A stretch of DNA of 64,000 nucleotides, taken from NCBI GenBank assembly GCA_964388445.1, contig CAYMAI010000001.1, forward strand, positions 310,001 to 374,000, given 5' to 3'. A program made the translations under genes and the position numbers. Positions 36,094 through 43,408 of the stretch are shown here, one piece after another; the first letter of the stretch is position 1, and each line of letters opens with the position of its first letter. Source of the stretch: CAYMAI01 sp964388445. Its GTDB lineage: Bacteria; 4484-113; JAGGVC01. The notes below the pieces were generated by a model. That model did not search any database, was not told the origin of the DNA, and was given only the letters and a program-made list of their open reading frames with translations.

Positions 36094-36605
36094 GCATAGA
36101 CTATCCCGACATCCTCGGTAAAGTGAGCCTGTTCGCCGGGCTTGGCGAAGAGCAGATTGCCGCCGTTGCGGAGCTGTGCCGGGAATTCAAAGCGCTCGCG
36201 GGCGAGCGGATAGTGACGGAGGGCGAGCGCGGCGACGGCGTTTATATCCTCATCGAAGGAAGCGTAGATATTTCCAAGAGGCTGACGCTGCTTTCGCGCG
36301 GCGAAAAGGACTTGCGGGACAAAAAGCTAGTTATTCTGCACGCCGACAAAGAGGCCGGGAAGTTCCCGGTATTCGGAGAAATGGGGCTGTTCTATCCCGA
36401 CGAGCGAAGCGCGACCGTGACCGCGGTTGCGACGTGCATACTTCTCGAAATCCGCAGCGACGAATTCGGCAATATTTGCGAGGCGGACAACCGGCTCGGC
36501 TATTTGGTCGCGAAAAACCTGGTCGAAATAGTCAGCGAGAGGCTGCGCAACGCCAATAGGGACGTACTTAAACTAACGACGGCGCTGTCGCTGGCGCTCG
36601 ACTAA
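36090..36605 (+). CDS. Stand-alone cyclic nucleotide-binding-type protein
   Basis: A 171-residue protein with a single Crp-like nucleotide-binding fold: LGKVSLFAGLGEEQIAAVAELC, the glycine loop GERGDGVYILIEGSVDIS, and GKFPVFGEMGLFYPDERSATVTAVATCILLEI containing the phosphate-binding-cassette-like GEMGL and RSATVTA. There is no DNA-binding helix-turn-helix. GGGAGGG lies just before the ATG, which overlaps the channel stop by 4 nt. I infer that it is a separate regulatory subunit for the channel. Whether it binds cAMP, cGMP or c-di-AMP is unknown. Confidence 0.88.
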   Translation: MSIDYPDILGKVSLFAGLGEEQIAAVAELCREFKALAGERIVTEGERGDGVYILIEGSVDISKRLTLLSRGEKDLRDKKLVILHADKEAGKFPVFGEMGLFYPDERSATVTAVATCILLEIRSDEFGNICEADNRLGYLVAKNLVEIVSERLRNANRDVLKLTTALSLALD

Positions 36606-36614
36606 CGGCCCTTT

Positions 36615-37094
36615 CTAGTCGGAATGCTGGCCGTCTTTGAACAACAAGTCTAGCTGGTCGAGCGGGTGCTGCGAGCTTAAATGGCTGTGAGGATAGTCCG
36701 ACGGATATTTGACCATGTTGCGTTTGCATGGCAAATACTCGATTTTATGCATCGTTTCCGCAAGCAGCTTTTCGTTTTTAATCTGAGTCTCGATGACTTT
36801 TTCGTCCCAAACTTCGCCCGTGCGGCCGATTTCGCGATTTATCAGCCGCTCGCTTGCGCGCCGGATGTACCGGACTACCGTGTCCGCCGTGTTGTTGCCC
36901 TTGGGCGAAAAGACGACGTGCACTTCGTCAGGCAAAACAACGTAACCGCCGAGAAGGCACTGGTTCAGCTCGCGAGTGTTCGCGATAAAGCTAACGACGA
37001 TAGCGGCGATTCCCCCGTCCGCTAGCTGCTGCGCTCGCCTGACCGTATTCCAACTGACGGCAAAGATTTTCCCATGCTTGTGTTCCCCAGGCAT
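36615..37094 (-). CDS. Degenerate or domesticated RAYT (REP-associated tyrosine transposase)
   Basis: The pattern GGYVVLPDEVHVVFSP, TVVRYIRRASERLINREIGRTGEVWDEK and IEYLPCKRNMVKYPSDYPHS (in parts) follows the Y1/REP-type transposase: VMPNHVHLL, IK..S..IN...GR.GxVW and YI..NPVxxxLV..P.dYPwSS. The catalytic HUH motif is changed: the first His is Glu57 (E-V-H instead of H-V-H), while the candidate nucleophile Tyr120 is kept. At 159 aa it is near full length with no stop or frameshift. The ATG at 37094 lies 9 nt after a TATAAT. No flanking terminal repeats were seen. Either a decaying element or a repurposed nucleic-acid-binding protein. Confidence 0.7.
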   Translation of the reverse strand: MPGEHKHGKIFAVSWNTVRRAQQLADGGIAAIVVSFIANTRELNQCLLGGYVVLPDEVHVVFSPKGNNTADTVVRYIRRASERLINREIGRTGEVWDEKVIETQIKNEKLLAETMHKIEYLPCKRNMVKYPSDYPHSHLSSQHPLDQLDLLFKDGQHSD

Positions 37095-37103
37095 TACCGC
37101 AAT

Positions 37104-37109
37104 ATTATA
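37104..37109 (-). promoter_or_regulatory. -10 box of the RAYT-like gene
   Basis: Minus-strand TATAAT, preceded by TG, ends 9 nt before the ATG at 37094. No ribosome site is visible. Confidence 0.5.
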
Positions 37110-37170
37110 CACAAAAACGGTGCATAGTCAAAAACTGACATACGGCGATTTCACAAATGGAAAAAGTCGT

Positions 37171-37557
37171 CTAGCTCGCCGGTACAAGCGTCCAGGTGAA
37201 CGAAGTGCCTTCGGCGATTTGCTGCGAGAGCGTGGTGTCGGGCGTATTTTCGCCCGCGCCAAGCGAGTATGTCCCCGGAGCGACGGCAATCGTCACGGTC
37301 GCGCCGGTCGAAATCGTCCCCCATACTTCCCCGTTTATCCAAAGCTGGATAGGCCTTCCGGTGTTATTCACCACGATGAGCGCGGTTTGAGGGGCCGATT
37401 CGGAAGTGTAATAGTAATACGCGCCGTACGCCGCCGCGCCTATACCCAGCATAATCGCCGCCGACATGCTTGCGTTCGGCTCGATTCCGCAGCCGGTTGC
37501 CGAAAGCGAAAGCGACGCAAGAATCGCGAATGAAACCGCAAGAATCAAGCGTTTCAA
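37171..37557 (-). CDS. Small lipoprotein with beta-strand domain
   Basis: Likely starts at the TTG at 37557 (GGTGA 8 nt upstream); a TTG 30 nt earlier gives an unlikely N-terminus. The signal peptide KRLILAVSFAILASLSLSATGC ends in a lipobox (Cys about 22; parts LSLSATGC). A tyrosine-rich GAAAYGAYYYYTSES stretch follows, then an Ig/PEGA-like fold ALIVVNNTGRPIQLWINGE, GATVTIAVAPGTYSLGAGEN. PEGA-type domains are common on surface proteins. Function unknown. Confidence 0.65.
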   Translation of the reverse strand: MKRLILAVSFAILASLSLSATGCGIEPNASMSAAIMLGIGAAAYGAYYYYTSESAPQTALIVVNNTGRPIQLWINGEVWGTISTGATVTIAVAPGTYSLGAGENTPDTTLSQQIAEGTSFTWTLVPAS

Positions 37558-37660
37558 GAGACATTCACCGCCGCAATTAAACCGCAACCCGTCCGCAAAT
37601 GCAATAGGCTTGATAAAATTCCGTTTTGGATGGCGTCCGAATCGGTATTTCGCGTATCGC

Positions 37661-37689
37661 TTGCCAAACCGGAATTTGGGCTATAAAAT
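37661..37689 (+). promoter_or_regulatory. Promoter of purC-purS
   Basis: TTGCCA at 37661-37666 and TAAAAT at 37684-37689 (within TATAAAAT) are 17 bp apart. The leader to purC is about 22 nt, with GGGTGA 6 nt upstream of its ATG. Confidence 0.6.
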
Positions 37690-37718
37690 CCAAGCCGTTC
37701 TAAAAAGGGTGATTGAGG

Positions 37719-38450
37719 ATGCAAAAGAGGGAAAAGCTGTACGAGGGCAAGGCCAAGGTACTTTGGTCCACGGACGACCCCTCGCTTTTGATTCAGGAAT
37801 TCAAGGATGCCTTGACCGCGTTCGACGGCGAGAAGTTGTCGTCTATGGGCGGAAAAGGCGCTATTAACTGCGAAATTTCGAGCGCCGTATTCGAAATGCT
37901 CGAAAAGCGCGGCGTCGCAACGCATTTCGTACGGCGCCTTTCGCCGAACGAGCAGCTTGTGCGCCATATGAAGATGATTCAGCTCGAAGTCGTCGTGCGA
38001 AATTACGTCGCCGGTTCGATTCAGCGCCGCACCGGACTTCCGGAAGGTAAAGAAATAGAGCGTCCCATCGTGGAATTTTATTACAAGTCGGACGAACTTA
38101 AAGACCCGCTTTTGGCCTTCGACCACATCTTCCTTCTCGGCTTTCTTAGTATGGCTGAATATAACTATCTCCGCAAAACCGCACTCGAAATAAACGAAGC
38201 GCTAATCGACATTTTCTTCGGCGCAGGAATCAAACTCGTAGATTTCAAACTTGAATTCGGCTGGTTCGAAACGAGCATTCTTTTGGGCGACGAAGTTACT
38301 CCGGACACTTGCCGGCTTTGGGACGCCAAGACCGGCGCCAAGCTGGACAAGGACGTTTTCAGGTTCGATTTGGGCGACGTGAGCACGGTGTACAACGATG
38401 TTTTGCGCAGAATCGGCGAGATTTCGAGCGGAGAATCCGCCGGCGCATAA
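37719..38450 (+). CDS. purC: Phosphoribosylaminoimidazole-succinocarboxamide synthase
   Basis: Joins aspartate to CAIR with ATP in purine synthesis. It shows KLYEGKAKVLWSTDDPSLLI, SSMGGKGAINCEIS, RNYVAGSIQRRTGLPEG, and GLKLVDFKLEFGWF-type sequence (IKLVDFKLEFG), ending with DEVTPDTCRLWDAKTG, all standard for bacterial SAICAR synthetase. Length 243 aa. The ATG at 37719 was chosen over the TTG two codons upstream. First gene of a two-gene purine operon. Confidence 0.97.
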   Translation: MQKREKLYEGKAKVLWSTDDPSLLIQEFKDALTAFDGEKLSSMGGKGAINCEISSAVFEMLEKRGVATHFVRRLSPNEQLVRHMKMIQLEVVVRNYVAGSIQRRTGLPEGKEIERPIVEFYYKSDELKDPLLAFDHIFLLGFLSMAEYNYLRKTALEINEALIDIFFGAGIKLVDFKLEFGWFETSILLGDEVTPDTCRLWDAKTGAKLDKDVFRFDLGDVSTVYNDVLRRIGEISSGESAGA

Positions 38451-38485
38451 TCGCGCGGCTTTGCCGCCACCAACAGGATAGGAAA

Positions 38486-38737
38486 ATGCAATTTAAAATC
38501 GAAGTCTATGTTTCGCCAAGAAAAGACATACTCGACCCTCAGGGGAAGGCGGTCGAGCAGGCGCTGCACAACCTGCGGTTCACCGGCGTTTCTAATCTTC
38601 GCGTGGGCAAATATTTGATTTTCGATCTCGAAGCGGACACCGGCGAGGCTGCGAAAACGGCGGCGGAAGAAATGTGCAAAAACCTGCTTGCAAATCCCGT
38701 TATCGAAGATTTCGAAATCAGCGTATCTCAGGCCTGA
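38486..38737 (+). CDS. purS: Phosphoribosylformylglycinamidine synthase subunit PurS
   Basis: An 83-residue small subunit that bridges PurQ and PurL. It reads FKIEVYVSPRKDILDPQGKAVEQAL, HNLRFTGVSNLRVGKYLIFDL and CKNLLANPVIEDFEI (in parts), a full match to PurS. GGA precedes the ATG 35 nt after purC. PurQ and PurL are not in the window, so the FGAM synthase genes are split from purS. Confidence 0.95.
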   Translation: MQFKIEVYVSPRKDILDPQGKAVEQALHNLRFTGVSNLRVGKYLIFDLEADTGEAAKTAAEEMCKNLLANPVIEDFEISVSQA

Positions 38738-38889
38738 TTCGCACTCTATTTTAGACCCGTCGTTTGGCCCACGTGGCGGCGGACTCTGCCTTGCCGCATA
38801 TTTTTTTTCCGGACGGCATGATTGTGATAAACTTGACGCGCCCATGTTGATAGCTTTCCGGAAGTGCCATGTCAGGCGAGGTAATTGCA

Positions 38890-41064
38890 ATGCGCATAGA
38901 TAAATTTGCCCTGATGGTTGTCGCGTTGATAGCCGCACTTGCGGCGTTTTCGGCGCCGGTTAACGCGGAAATCGTCAATCTCGTGTTTTTGCACACGGGA
39001 GACTCCGAGGGACAGCTTTATTCGTTCTATCCGAACGACGCCGCGCTTGCCGAAGTGGGGATTTCTTCGAAGCCGGTCGGCGGATATCCGAAACGGCACA
39101 TTTTCTTCGCGGACAAGCGGGCGAACAAGAAAATCCACTGGATTGCGCTGGACAGCGGAGGGGCGTTCGGCGGCTCGATGCTGTCGTTTTATACCCAAGG
39201 CTTTGCCGACATCGACATGATGAACAGGCTCAAGTACGACGCGATGGCGCTCGGCTTGCAGGAATTCCGGTTCGGCCAGCCGGTGCTGAAAGAGCGGGTG
39301 GGAATGGCGCAGTTCCCGTTTCTGTGCGCGAATGTGAAGGTAGCGGACACCGGCGAATATTTCGCCAAGCCGTTCACGGTAATCGAAAAGGGCGGGCTAA
39401 AAATAGGGGTTATCGGGCTGATTTCCGGAAATGCGCAAAACCTGATCAACCCAAGGCATACGGAAGGATTGATTTTCAGCGACCCGGTCGAGTCGGTCAA
39501 AGCGATTTTGCCGGAAGTGCAAAGCCAGGCGGACGTTATCGTCGCGCTTACCCATCAAGGCGTGGATGCCGATATAAGGCTTGCCGCGGAAGTGCCGGAA
39601 ATCAGCGTAATCGTCGGCGGAATGAGCAAGACCGAGCTTGAAGTTCCGATGCGCGTAGGCGATACGTACATCGTGCACGCCGGAATGTGGGGCGAAAAAG
39701 TCGGAATGTTCAAGGTGACGTTCGAGAGCGAGGACGGCGAAAGCTGGCACATCCGGTTTTTCGACGAAACGCTCGTCGCGATGGACGGTAGATACGCGGA
39801 TAACACCGACATTCTCAAAGTGCTAAACGCCCACGCAAGCGACGTTCAAGCCAAACTAGGCGTCGTACTCGGGGAGTTTAAGGAAGAGCTTTCGAACCTC
39901 CGCGTAAAGGCGTCGGAAACCGAAATCGGCAACTTTGCGGCGGACGTGGCCCGCGAATTCGCCGGTGCGGACGCGGCGCTGATAACGGCGTCGAGCATAC
40001 GTGCGCCGCTTCCCGAAGGGCCGATTACCGCCGGCGACGTGTATCGCGCGTTTCCCTGCGACGATGTTCTCGTCAGCTACGAGCTAAAGGGCTTCGAGCT
40101 GTGGCGGCTTTTGAACGAAAGCGCAAGGCAAATCGGAACGAACGGTTTTCCGAGCGTCTCGAACATCGAATTCGGGATTTTCGACGGAAAGGCATACGAC
40201 GTCATCGTAGGCGGCTTGAACCTAGTGCCGGATGGAACCTACACCGTCGTAACGACGAATTACGTTGCCGGTGGCGGCGAAGGTTACGGCGCGCTTCTGG
40301 GCAGAACGCCAGTTCTTTATACCGGCGTCACTTTGCGCGAAGCAATCGAGGATTACATCAAATCGCGCACCGGAATCGCTCCTGAAACAGAAGGGCGAGT
40401 TTATTTTCTTGCGGAACCGCCGGAATCGGAAGGTTCGGAGCCATACGAATATTACGTTCCGCCTTACGAGGAAGAGGAAACTTCCGGCGATGAAAGCGCG
40501 GAAACCGAAGAACCGGCGGATGGAGGCGAAGCGCTTCTGCCGGAGGACGGCATAGCGAATCTGGAGGAGATGGAGGCCACGCCTTCGTCCGGTTCTTCCG
40601 GAGGTCAACCGCCGATGCTAACCGAAAATTACGTCGGAGTAGCGGAAATTACCGAGGAAGGTGTGCATTACGCATTCGCCGTTGTACCGCGCGAAGAACT
40701 GGGACAAAAGTATCTAGAATTCCGGCTTGACGTGACGAACGTGGGCGAAATCAACAAGCTGATTAATTTCCAAACTCATCAGCACGTGGACTTCGTAATC
40801 AAAGAAGGAAACAGAGTGGCTTGGAACTTCGGTTTCTGGCGTTACTGGCCGAATATCGTCGATTCGTTCACGCTCGAGCCGGGAAAATCCGTAACATACA
40901 TCGCGAACTGGGACGGGCTTGAAAACAGCGGGACGAAGGCCGCAAGAAAGCTTTACAGGTTCGAGGCGCAATACCTTTCCACCGGCGGCGCGACGCTAGG
41001 ATTCACGAGCCTTCTCGAATGGAGCGGTTCCGCGGAAGGCGGGGAATCAGGAACATCCGAATAG
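38890..41064 (+). CDS. 5'-nucleotidase-like exported pseudoenzyme with BsuPI domain
   Basis: A 724-residue secreted protein (signal peptide to about APVNA). The N-terminal half has the order of a UshA-type metallophosphatase but the metal ligands are missing: LHTGDSEG instead of LHTNDxHG, LDSGGAFGGS instead of LDAGDxFxGS, GLQEF instead of GNHEF, and GGMSK instead of GGHSH. Only THQG keeps its His. The 5'-nucleotidase C-terminal domain is better kept (SETEIGNFAADVAREFAGAD, PITAGDVYRAFPCDD, NYVAGGGEGYGALL). An acidic Glu/Pro linker leads to a C-terminal BsuPI-like proteinase-inhibitor fold (LEFRLDVTNVGEINKLINF, LEPGKSVTYIANWDG). GGCGAGG precedes the ATG. Likely a binding or structural protein rather than a phosphatase. 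Confidence 0.8.
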   Translation: MRIDKFALMVVALIAALAAFSAPVNAEIVNLVFLHTGDSEGQLYSFYPNDAALAEVGISSKPVGGYPKRHIFFADKRANKKIHWIALDSGGAFGGSMLSFYTQGFADIDMMNRLKYDAMALGLQEFRFGQPVLKERVGMAQFPFLCANVKVADTGEYFAKPFTVIEKGGLKIGVIGLISGNAQNLINPRHTEGLIFSDPVESVKAILPEVQSQADVIVALTHQGVDADIRLAAEVPEISVIVGGMSKTELEVPMRVGDTYIVHAGMWGEKVGMFKVTFESEDGESWHIRFFDETLVAMDGRYADNTDILKVLNAHASDVQAKLGVVLGEFKEELSNLRVKASETEIGNFAADVAREFAGADAALITASSIRAPLPEGPITAGDVYRAFPCDDVLVSYELKGFELWRLLNESARQIGTNGFPSVSNIEFGIFDGKAYDVIVGGLNLVPDGTYTVVTTNYVAGGGEGYGALLGRTPVLYTGVTLREAIEDYIKSRTGIAPETEGRVYFLAEPPESEGSEPYEYYVPPYEEEETSGDESAETEEPADGGEALLPEDGIANLEEMEATPSSGSSGGQPPMLTENYVGVAEITEEGVHYAFAVVPREELGQKYLEFRLDVTNVGEINKLINFQTHQHVDFVIKEGNRVAWNFGFWRYWPNIVDSFTLEPGKSVTYIANWDGLENSGTKAARKLYRFEAQYLSTGGATLGFTSLLEWSGSAEGGESGTSE

Positions 41065-41114
41065 GCGGTAGCTCGATGCAAGATGAAAACGCGAAGCGGA
41101 GCGTTTAGCCGCAA

Positions 41115-41978
41115 ATGGACTTCCTATTAGACCTGTTCAGCGTTGACGGCGTAGTGCTTTTCGTTTTCGGGCTTCTCACGATAATGAGCGTGGTGGACAC
41201 GCTTAACCTATCCATCAGAGTCGCCGGCGTAATCACGAAACGGCTCGCCATCGCTCTGACGCTTTTCAACATTCTGATGGTCTTCTCGCGCATGAGCAAT
41301 ATGATTCAGGCGCCGTTCGTCGGGGGAATGGTGGATGGCGCAATTCTCGCCAGTCCTGGCGGCCACGCCGAGTTAATCGTAATCCCTAAGTTCAGAATGC
41401 TCATTCTTGCGTACACGCTCGGCGCGATGCTCGGCGCGTTCTTGACGCCGACTTTTCAGCGGATTTTCAGCAGCGTCATAATGGAATTCGAGGAAAAAAA
41501 GAGCATGGCGCGCGCAGCGGCGAAGATTTTCAATCCTGCGAATTTATTCAAGCTGACTCTGCCCGGCAGGGGGCATTTCGAGCGATACTCGAACTGGAAA
41601 AACATTCCGAAAGGCTTCATCGTTTGGAATCTTTTCGTTACGAGTTTTTATACGGTCGGCGTTTTGAGCTCGCTTCTCGCCGGAGCGATGCTTCCCGAAT
41701 TCAGGGCGACGGCCGCGACGCTTTCCGGGCTAGTCAACGGCATAGCCACGTTTCTTTTGTTCCTGATGGTGGACCCGACGGCGGCGCTCATTACCGATCA
41801 TTGCATACTCGGAAAGCGGCCGGAAATCGACGTGAAGGTGATGAACTTTTACCTTATCTGGTCGAAAATTTTCGGCACGCTGCTTGCGCAGCTGCTGCTC
41901 GTGCCTATGGCGAAATACGTCGGCTGGGCTGCCGAGATGGTGAACAGGCTTTCGGATTACTGGGCGCTTAACGTATAG
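41115..41978 (+). CDS. amj: Amj-type lipid II flippase
   Basis: A 287-residue polytopic membrane protein. The opening VDTLNLSIRVAGVITKRLAIALTLFNILMVFSRMSNMIQAPF (in parts: RVAGVITKRLAIALTLFN and SRMSNMIQAPFVG) is the signature of the Amj (DUF2837) family, which flips lipid-linked peptidoglycan precursors as an alternative to MurJ. The conserved second half MLPEFRATAATLSGLVNGIAT and DPTAALITDHCI is also present. It lies 50 nt after the nucleotidase-like gene in the same direction. Confidence 0.88.
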   Translation: MDFLLDLFSVDGVVLFVFGLLTIMSVVDTLNLSIRVAGVITKRLAIALTLFNILMVFSRMSNMIQAPFVGGMVDGAILASPGGHAELIVIPKFRMLILAYTLGAMLGAFLTPTFQRIFSSVIMEFEEKKSMARAAAKIFNPANLFKLTLPGRGHFERYSNWKNIPKGFIVWNLFVTSFYTVGVLSSLLAGAMLPEFRATAATLSGLVNGIATFLLFLMVDPTAALITDHCILGKRPEIDVKVMNFYLIWSKIFGTLLAQLLLVPMAKYVGWAAEMVNRLSDYWALNV

Positions 41979-42031
41979 GCCGCAAGAATGGCGTTACATA
42001 ACTGATTTCGCAAGCAATTGCCGAAACAAAT

Positions 42032-42040
42032 TGATATTAT
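42032..42040 (+). promoter_or_regulatory. Extended -10 for a leaderless gene at 42047
   Basis: TGATATTAT (TG-N-TATTAT) ends exactly 6 nt before the GTG start. No ribosome site. Confidence 0.6.
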
Positions 42041-42046
42041 TAAACC

Positions 42047-43408
42047 GTGCCGAGCAGAAGCCTGAAAACATCCGGTCCGCGGAATCAGCGGTTTCCGCCG
42101 TCGCCTACCGAGAAGATAAGGCAGCGAAAACCGGCGAAAACCCCGATCAAAAGGAAGAATACGCTTGCCATCTCCTTGATAACTGCCGCCGCCGTAGCCG
42201 CCGTTATCGGCGTTATAACCCTAATCAATTTCCGGCTTGAAGCGAAAGAGACCGCCCGCATTCTGTCGGAGCTTGCGCCGATGCTGAACAGCCAGCGGTT
42301 TTTCGTCGGCATCCAACTGAAACCGGAAGGCAGAGACACGCTATATGCCTTCGACCCGGAAACTCGAACCGCTGCAAATTTGGGCGTGCTTTCAAACGAG
42401 TTAATTGCGACAGTGAATCCCGAAAAAACGAGGCTGTTCTACCTGCGAAAACCGGTCGGGCTGAGCGTCGGACTGGCGCAGATTTTCGGAAAAACGATTT
42501 ATTCCGCGGACGGCGTGGTTATCGAGCCCAAGGAAAGAAAAATTCGCGTACCGTTTCATTCGCTTCCCGGAAAACCGCTTTCGGTTGGGTACGGTGTAAC
42601 CGGGATTTGGGGCGGCTCGGCGGACAGGATATTTCTATCACTTCTTAAATCGCCCGGAAACGTCGGCTCGGGTGGCTACATTTTTTACGGAGACGGCCAG
42701 ACCTTGGAAGATATGTCGCACGTCGTATTCGATTTGAGAGATAAGAAGCCGCGGCCGCATTTTCCGATTCCGGCGCGCGCGAATCTCCGGGACGCGCTTT
42801 TTATAGGCGACGACGTATGGTACGCACAGGCGTATCCGCACAGGTTGGGTCTATCGACAATCGACGCCGAAAAGCATATGACGTTGGAAGTAGAAGACTC
42901 GATCAGCTCGCTTTTTTCCGTCAACGAAAATCAAATCGGAATCGTCAGCGGAATGCGGGCCGATCCGCTCTATAGAAGCGGCATTTTTACGCTCGACCCG
43001 GCGGACAAAACCATCGACTTAAAATTCAAAACGGGCTCGGTCATAAGGAAAGAAAGCACGGACAAATTCAACCGCATGCTGTTTTTTATTCAGTCGGAGC
43101 TTAACGCCAAGCTCGTTTCGGACGACGAATTCAGCAACGAGCCGAGAACCACCTACGGGCTTTATGCGCTGCCGTATGAGGTGCTCGAAAGCGACGAGCC
43201 CGGCGAATTGTCCGACTTGCGAAGGATAACTACGCTCGGACGAAGCGGGAGCGCGGGATATTTCGACGTGAATTACCGTACGAAAACCATTGTTTTTCGC
43301 GACTCGAGGGCGCTTTACGAAATTTCGTACGAAGGCGGGGAAGCAGAGGAGCTTTGGATGCCGCCCGAACTGAATCTTCAATGGATTCAGGCCATTTACT
43401 GCGATTGA
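42047..43408 (+). CDS. Single-span membrane protein with beta-propeller-like ectodomain
   Basis: Not assigned. A basic, proline-rich cytoplasmic N-terminus of about 39 residues, one membrane span (about 40-62, LAISLITAAAVAAVIGVITL), then about 390 exported residues with recurring strand patterns (DTLYAFDPETRTAANLGVLS, SGIFTLDPADKTIDLKF, GYFDVNYRTKTIVFRDS) that suggest a propeller. GTG start at 42047, 6 nt downstream of a -10 box. It converges with and overlaps rqcH by 13 nt. Confidence 0.65.
   Translation: MPSRSLKTSGPRNQRFPPSPTEKIRQRKPAKTPIKRKNTLAISLITAAAVAAVIGVITLINFRLEAKETARILSELAPMLNSQRFFVGIQLKPEGRDTLYAFDPETRTAANLGVLSNELIATVNPEKTRLFYLRKPVGLSVGLAQIFGKTIYSADGVVIEPKERKIRVPFHSLPGKPLSVGYGVTGIWGGSADRIFLSLLKSPGNVGSGGYIFYGDGQTLEDMSHVVFDLRDKKPRPHFPIPARANLRDALFIGDDVWYAQAYPHRLGLSTIDAEKHMTLEVEDSISSLFSVNENQIGIVSGMRADPLYRSGIFTLDPADKTIDLKFKTGSVIRKESTDKFNRMLFFIQSELNAKLVSDDEFSNEPRTTYGLYALPYEVLESDEPGELSDLRRITTLGRSGSAGYFDVNYRTKTIVFRDSRALYEISYEGGEAEELWMPPELNLQWIQAIYCD

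Noticed and set aside
36599..36621. CGACTA/TAGTCG hairpin between the CNB and RAYT-like genes
   Set aside because: Only 6 bp, 11 nt loop and no T-run; not convincing as a terminator for either convergent gene.
38833..38861. TTGACG upstream of the nucleotidase-like gene as a -35
   Set aside because: No acceptable -10 hexamer at 16-18 bp downstream.
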